Position numbers and translations under genes: made by a program
Notes under the pieces: model-generated
What the model saw: only the letters and a program-made list of their open reading frames with translations
Told to the model about the DNA's origin: nothing
Database searches by the model: none
Shown: positions 58,404 through 64,000 of the stretch, piece by piece
Numbering within the stretch: position 1 is the first letter of the stretch
Layout: each line of letters begins with the position of its first letter
NCBI GenBank assembly: GCA_032622095.1
Contig: CP136061.1
Span: 235,989,815 to 236,053,814 of the forward strand
Direction of reading: 5' to 3'
Source of the DNA: Siphonodentalium dalli
Lineage: Eukaryota; Mollusca; Scaphopoda; Gadilida; Siphonodentaliidae
Length of the DNA stretch: 64,000 bases

Positions 58404-61400
58404 ATGAAGCGCCTTGTGCCATATTCAGAAAGCGAACGAGATAATAGAAAGAGAGTGCGACTGCATGATGATTGTAAATATTATACTATAAAAAATCTGA
58501 CCGATAAATACTCGAGGAAATTTAAAACATCAAAGAAATACGTCACATCTCAAGAATTTCATCAGCCATTTCAAACTGTTCACAGAATTTTCAAAGATCC
58601 GGTGAACAGTTTGAAAGATTAGTGTGATGCAGGACCAAAAGATCAAATGAGAATTTCCATCTTTCATCCAGGGCTAGATCTAGGAATTCACGTCCCGTTC
58701 ATAGAAAAAGTTGCACAATCAAACAAAAAATTCAAAATTCATGACGGACATATGACATTTGATATCACTGTCACGCATATGCATACAGGGACCGCAAGAC
58801 ATACCTTACATTATGGAGCATTCGGTGAAAAAATCAAAAGAAAACAGTAAAGAAAAGTATTCTTCTGATTCAGAACGCAGAAGATAACATGTGTTTTGCG
58901 AGGGCTGTCGTTGTTGGTATGTGTAATGTTGACAAAAACGATACCATTGAATGGAAGCAACAATGGAAACGGATTACGAGACCAGCCAGAGCTACACAAT
59001 GGGAAACTGCAAAGTCATTGTTGGATAAAGTGGGGATATCACACAACACCAGTTGCGGGGTTGAGGAATACAAAATTATTCAGGAACAACTATATCCGGA
59101 GTATATTATAAAAATACATAATCAATTTGCTGACGAAGGCTTTCTTTTTCAACCACCACCAGTTGGGAAAGAAAGTAAAGTTATCCATCGATATTGCAAT
59201 GACAACCACTACGATGTGATCACAACTGTCACAGGATTCCTTGGGTGTAGTTATTACTGTGAACACTGTGATGTCGGTTCGAACAACAGAGGTGATCATT
59301 TATGTCCATTCAACTGTATGTGTTTCGAGGGTCAGATATGTCCCTTTGAACGAGGGATTCACTGCACCAAATGTAAGAGGACTTTTAGAAGTAAACGATG
59401 TCTCGACAATCATTTGAAAAAATTATCAAAACAAGACAAAACTATTTGTGATATAATACACAAATGCCAGAAATGCGGGGTTGAAATCGTCACACGAAAG
59501 GAGAAAAAACATATCTGTTCGGGAATAAAGAAGTGCAAATACTGTAAGGAAATCGTTCCATCAGACCACAGATGTCATATTCAACAGTACGAAAAGAAAG
59601 AAACACAGAAAGAAGTAAAGGTACCATTCATATTTTTTGATTTTTAATGTCAACAAGATACTGGTGTTCATATACCCAATTTTTGTGTTGCACAAACTGC
59701 TTGTGAAAATTGTATATGTAAACCCATTGATGAAATATGCAATTCATGTGATTCTGTATTGTCAAATAGAGAATATGTTTTTAAAGGTGAATATGTATTG
59801 GACAGAATTTGTAAAGGGTTGTTTTACACCAACGACCATAAAGGCACAACATGTATTGCTCACAATGCAAGAGGTTACGATAGTCAGTTCCTCTTACATT
59901 ACTTGGTGAACAATGGAAATTCAAAACCTAATGTTATTATGAATGGTAACCAAATACTGAGTTTACAATGTAATGGTGTTAGAGTAATCGATTCATTGAG
60001 GTTCATCCCAATGGCATTATGTAAATTTCCAAAAACATTCCAACTTGAAGAAATTGCTAAAGGTTAATTTCCACATTGGGCAAATACACAGGACTTTCAG
60101 AATTACGTAGGACCATATCTAGACAAAAAATACTATACACCTGAAATCATGTCTGAGGAAAATAGGGATTCATTTCTGAAATGGTACGAAGCTAGGGTGA
60201 GGCTATTTTTGATTTCCTAAAAGAAATTCAAAAGTATTGTAAATCAGATGTAGACATTTTAAGACGTCGATGTGGTAAATTCAGATTATGTGTAATGGAA
60301 AATGATCAAATAGATCCGTTCCAGGAAGCAATAACATTAGCTCAGACCTGTAACCTTGCATGGAGAAAACATTTATTACCAGAGAATTCTCTAGGTATAA
60401 TTTCAGATGCTGGATATCCGCAAGCGCGTAAATTTTCAATGAAAGCAATTCGATGGCTACAGTACATTGCTACAAAACAAAATATAAACAAAACATGCTT
60501 TAAATGGTGGTGAAGATATAATAGGCATACATTTTGTTGATGGTTATCATGCAAAATCAAACAGTGTATGAAATGTAGGGGTGTTTTTTCCATGGCTGTC
60601 CTACTTGCTATCCAGATAGAAACCGCCGAAACCCATACAGTAATATAACAATGCATGAATTGTATGAAAAAAACAATAAAAACGGAAACTGAAATCAAAA
60701 GCTTAGGATGCAAATTAATATGCATCTGGGAACATGACCTGGACAATAAATGTAAAGCAGACAAAAATTTAAAACAAACTATGGATCAATTATATTTGCA
60801 TCAAGACCCAATTAAACCAAGGGAAGCATTATTTGGTGGTAGGACTAATGCTCTAAAATTATATCATGAAATAGAACCAACATCTAAACAGGAAATAAAA
60901 TATATTGATATATGCAGTTTGTATCGTAGTGTGAATAAATATAGGGAGTACCCTCTTGGTCATCCTGCAATTCTAAGTCAGGAACAAATAGGAGACATCA
61001 AATCTTACAAAGGACTCATTAAATGCAAAGTATTACCTCCAAATACATTGTACATTCCAGTGCTACCGATCCACTGTAATAACAAAATGATATATACATT
61101 GTGTAAAACTTGTGCAGAAAATGAAAGTGGACAGTGTACTCATAAAACTGAACAGCGTGCTTTAGTTGGAGTTTGGACGCATGTCGAATTATTCAAAGCA
61201 ATAGAATTGGGTTACCGAATTCTGGAAGTGTATCAAGTTTGGCATTGGACTGAGTGGTCGGACAAAGTATACAGGGATTACATTGATAAATACCTCAAAA
61301 TTAAACAAGTGCAAGTGGGTATCCAAATTCTGTTAAAAATAAAGAAGATAAAGATAAATACATTAAAGATTATTATCAGTTTGAAGGTATAAAACTTGAA

Positions 61401-62655
61401 AAAGAAAAAATCGAGAAAAACCCAGGACTGCTTCAGTGCGCAAAATTAATGATAAATTACATATGGGGAAAAAATGCACAAAATAATATTCTTACTAAAA
61501 CTGAATATATCTCAGAACCATCCAGATATTTTGAACTACTAACTGATAAAAATATCACCGTCAAAGCAGTTGAAATTTTTTAACATGATAAATTCATATT
61601 ATTCAGCTATGAAAATAAAACCGATATTATATAGCCACATCCATCTGCCAATGTAGTTGTTGCATCATTTGTCACAGCATATGCAAGCTTGGAGTTGTAA
61701 AAAGTTTTAGAAAAACTCCAAGATAGGGTGTTGTATTTCGACACTGATAGCTGCATGTATATTTTCGATCCAGAAAAAGAAAATATCAAAACAGAAGACA
61801 GCTACCTTGGTAAATGGACTGATGAGCATCCGGATGCTAAAATCATGAAATTTGTAGGGTTAGGACCGAAAAATTATGGATATCAGTACGTGAAAGATGT
61901 TGTCATAAAATCTGTATGTAAGGTCAAGGGTATCACTCTGGATTATAAAACTAAACAGCAAATAAATTTTCATTCAATAGTTGAATGTGTTAAAGATACG
62001 GTTGGCCTTGGCGGTGGGTATCCTGTGAAAATATTTCCACCCGTCAAAAACCGCCACAAACAGAAAGAACAACAAATTGTAGACAGACTTTGTCCGTATA
62101 CAAATAAGAAATATCGCATAAACAGTATGTTATTGTCATATATTTGACCATTGTTATGTAAACAAAGGCATAAAAAGTTACTTTTCTGGTGTTTGTTTAT
62201 ATTATGATGGTAAACATAAAGAGCGTTCTTTGTTGGTGAATTCCTGATATGGAACGAATAAAGAGCGTTTATGCCATTTGTGTGTGATTAGCCAGCAGCA
62301 TTGTGCTGTCTTCTGTAACACAATCAGGCTCTTGCTTAGGTAAAATATAGTAAATCTTTATGATAACATGCTGTTTACTCGATGGTCATGGTATATATGA
62401 ACGAAACTGTATGCGTTTTAATGTTTTTTCTGTTTACGGTGATTGGAACAAATATAAATATTTTCGATAACTAAGGCCTCACGTGCCTTTAACGACCGGT
62501 CAAACTTTCAACGTGTCATTAACTATCCATGCAGAATTAAACGCACAAAGAACCGAGAAGTAATTAGTGAAGAGCAAACAAAAACATTCCGATCTGTGTA
62601 CACCAAACGACTTGTTGTGGCTGAATACAATACAATTCCTTATGGATGGAATTGA
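58404..62655 (+). pseudogene. Protein-primed DNA polymerase B of a Polinton/adintovirus-like element, decayed
   Basis: Landmarks in order: N-terminal domain from 58404 (several frames); MCFARAVVVG at 58889. Next is a Cys/His-rich zinc region (59250-59590; SYYCEHC, CTKCKRTF, CQKCG). The exonuclease motif FFDF follows, with TAA in place of the catalytic Glu codon (59645), then CIAHNARGYDSQFLLHYL. A second stop lies at 60065 in a G*FPH motif. Then come PREALFGGRTNA and a DICSLYR motif A (Pro replaced by Arg), a K-x3-N-x3-G motif B near 61450, and motif C YFDTDS at 61736. Two stops and at least five frameshifts are visible. A MITE (61990-62492) splits the last part; after it the frame resumes and ends at a PYGWN terminus (stop 62653-62655). 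The enzyme would replicate the element DNA with a protein primer. Confidence 0.88.
61990..62492 (+). mobile_element. TTAA-flanked MITE, copy 5, inserted in the polymerase gene
   Basis: GAATGTGTTAA-AGATACGG at the left and GTGCCT-TTAACGACCGG at the right. Removing it joins the polymerase frame in phase across TTAA. It is more diverged than the other four copies but shares subfamily II bases. Confidence 0.93.
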
Positions 62656-62776
62656 TGTGTTACCAGCAGAGATGCTTTTGAAAATTTATAATAACTTGAT
62701 CGAAATGTCAAAAATGGATCAAGAAATCAAACGAGAACTTAAACAAACTTGGTTTTTGAGGGAAAGTAAATTATAG
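62642..62776 (+). CDS. Small F-box-like ORF overlapping the polymerase 3' end (44 aa)
   Basis: ATG at 62642 overlaps the last 14 bases of the polymerase frame. The product opens MDGIDVLPAEMLLKIYNNLI, which fits the start of an F-box (LP.E.L..I...L). F-boxes link targets to SCF ubiquitin ligases. It then stops after a charged stretch (KMDQEIKRELKQTWFLRE). Either a short real protein or the start of a longer one truncated by a frameshift near 62770. Very compact spacing is usual for viral-type genomes. Confidence 0.4.
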   Translation: MDGIDVLPAEMLLKIYNNLIEMSKMDQEIKRELKQTWFLRESKL

Positions 62777-63237
62777 TGCAGACTTTGCTGAACGGACATT
62801 TCTCTGAGGGGCAGAGTCGATTGAGATGTTTGATTGAGAGATCAGAATTTGACACTGATTTCTTAATTGATATATTGGATCAACTGTTTTCAGATTATTG
62901 GATATTTCATGGTGTTCCTAAAAGCAAAATAAACGAAAATCGTGAATTAGTTGAAAATAATTTTACTCGTTTTGCTGAATATCAAGACAGTATTCTCAAT
63001 GAAAAAACTTTGAAATTCGAAGAGGTGACGAGAATATATGGATACATTATTCTCCGAGAACCATGTGCAATTTTCACTGCTGAAAAGTTATTTGAAGAAA
63101 AAGTGTCTGGATTATATTGTAAAAACCACTAGACCTATTTCAGACTTAGATAATGAACTCATATGGACATTTGGAATAATCTGGAGTTATGGTTATTCTT
63201 CATTAAAAATAAAAAAGGTTGATTCCGAACAATCCTA
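62776..63237 (+). pseudogene. Uncharacterised Polinton-region protein, one frameshift
   Basis: The open frame 62776-63132 has no ATG near its start (it could follow the F-box-like ORF after a frameshift). A second frame (63038-63237) continues it with YIVKTTRPISDLDNELIWTF. Mostly acidic and helical in appearance, no motif recognised. It lies between polymerase and ATPase in the same orientation. Confidence 0.4.
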
Positions 63238-63269
63238 ATCAGTCTTACATGATCTGTCTCAGGGTAAAG

Positions 63270-63917
63270 ATGGATGAATCATTGTTCAAACATCCCTGTA
63301 ACATTTTCATATCGGGACCAAGTGGTTGTGGTAAAACATAATTTGTTAAGAAATTAATCGAAAATAAAGATGACTTGTTCAAACCTGTTCCATACAAAGT
63401 CGTTTGGTGTTACAAAGAATGGCAAAATGCCTATAGTCAGATGCAAGAATTTCACAATATTCAATTTATAAATGGAATACCGGATGATGACAATGGACTT
63501 GTCGATAACACAGACTTACCGCACCTCGTCGTTTTTGATGACATGTTAGGTGATAAAGATGAAGAAAAAACTATGTTGTGGTTTACAAGAAAAGGACATC
63601 ACAGAAATACGTCTGTTATTTACATAACCCAAAATATGTTTCAGAAATCTAAAGCCAGTAGAACTTTGAGTTTGAATGCACATTACATGGTACTATTTCA
63701 AAGTGTGCGTGATAAAGGTCAAATAAAAATTCTTGCCTCTCAAATGCAAATACCTCATTTAATGCAAGCACATGATGATGCAACTTCAACCAATCATGGT
63801 TATTTACTACTCGATTTTCACCCAAAAACGGATAAATCGTTGCGACTTAGAACTGATATTTTCCATCGCTGGCTCACAAATGACGACCGAGGTGCGGTAA
63901 TATATTCATCGGTATAA
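63270..63917 (+). pseudogene. Polinton/adintovirus-type DNA packaging ATPase (FtsK/HerA-like), one stop
   Basis: ATG at 63270 starts MDESLFKHPCNIFISG and reaches the Walker A motif GPSGCGKT, immediately followed by an in-frame TAA (63339-63341). The same frame then stays open to 63917: VWCYKEWQNAYSQM, Walker B LPHLVVFDDML, a sensor-like SVIYITQNMF, then SLNAHYMVLFQS and a C-terminal GYLLLDFHP. This matches the A32-like packaging ATPase of Polintons and adintoviruses, which pumps DNA into capsids. Only one lesion is visible, so decay is recent or selection lasted longest here. Confidence 0.88.
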
Positions 63918-64000
63918 AGATAAGTGTATCAACATAATATTTTCATTTCCAATCATGGAGTAGCATGAAGCAGTCTTGAGTGTATTGTCGACTATAGCTA
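63918..64000. other. End of window, non-coding
   Basis: Capsid, protease and integrase genes of the element are not in view and could lie beyond 64000. Confidence 0.4.

Noticed and set aside
61990-62147. Idea that the 502-bp MITE captured the polymerase C-terminus, because its left part is open and continues the polymerase frame
   Set aside because: The real polymerase end is found after the MITE, in phase across the TTAA. The MITE frame exists unchanged in copies far from any polymerase and has no motif of the family.

Overview
The window looks like repeat-dense, AT-rich accessory DNA from a marine invertebrate, most likely a mollusc. Spliced pseudogenes with GT-AG introns rule out a prokaryote. 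The mobile-element mix (CR1/L2-like and L1-type LINEs, a tRNA-headed SINE, PIF/Harbinger, a Polinton/adintovirus-like element, many TTAA-flanked MITEs) fits a lophotrochozoan. The mollusc assignment is inference. Almost every recognisable gene belongs to a mobile element. The only host-like coding piece is one C-type lectin exon (22975-23189).

Layout. 1-2072 is a long foldback. 2184-18497 (copy A) and 36353-54306 (copy B) are two direct copies of a large segmental duplication, so one often shows the other before an insertion. Copy A carries a 5.2-kb PIF/Harbinger element (4112-9295), a 5'-truncated CR1/L2-like LINE (10672-11559) and a 1,040-bp tandem duplication (8897-10976). Copy B instead carries an 8.6-kb insertion (39402-47976) holding a nearly intact two-ORF LINE and a SINE. 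Both copies share a decayed transposase-like gene with a CxxC motif, a tandem array of 'ATGGCCGCC' blocks, and a decayed PHD-finger LINE ORF1. Between the copies (18498-36352) lie degenerate satellites, the lectin exon, a 5-kb array built of two-monomer higher-order repeats and full of TCAAGGTCA half-sites (24208-29180), and several palindromic elements. After copy B, 57337-64000 holds a decayed Polinton/adintovirus-like element: a zinc-knuckle gene, protein-primed DNA polymerase B and packaging ATPase. A near-perfect palindromic divergent promoter lies between the zinc-knuckle gene and the polymerase.

How the parts relate. Harbinger encodes a DDE transposase and a MADF-BESS DNA-binding partner; their exons interlock on opposite strands. 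The LINE encodes an RNA-binding ORF1 protein and an endonuclease/reverse transcriptase in one frame separated by a single TAG. A 502-bp TTAA-flanked MITE occurs five times. One copy sits in one monomer of the array, whose sister monomers are exact empty sites, and another interrupts the 3' end of the Polinton polymerase. The polymerase and ATPase each carry in-frame stops, so that element is inactive; the LINE is the only element with both reading frames open.
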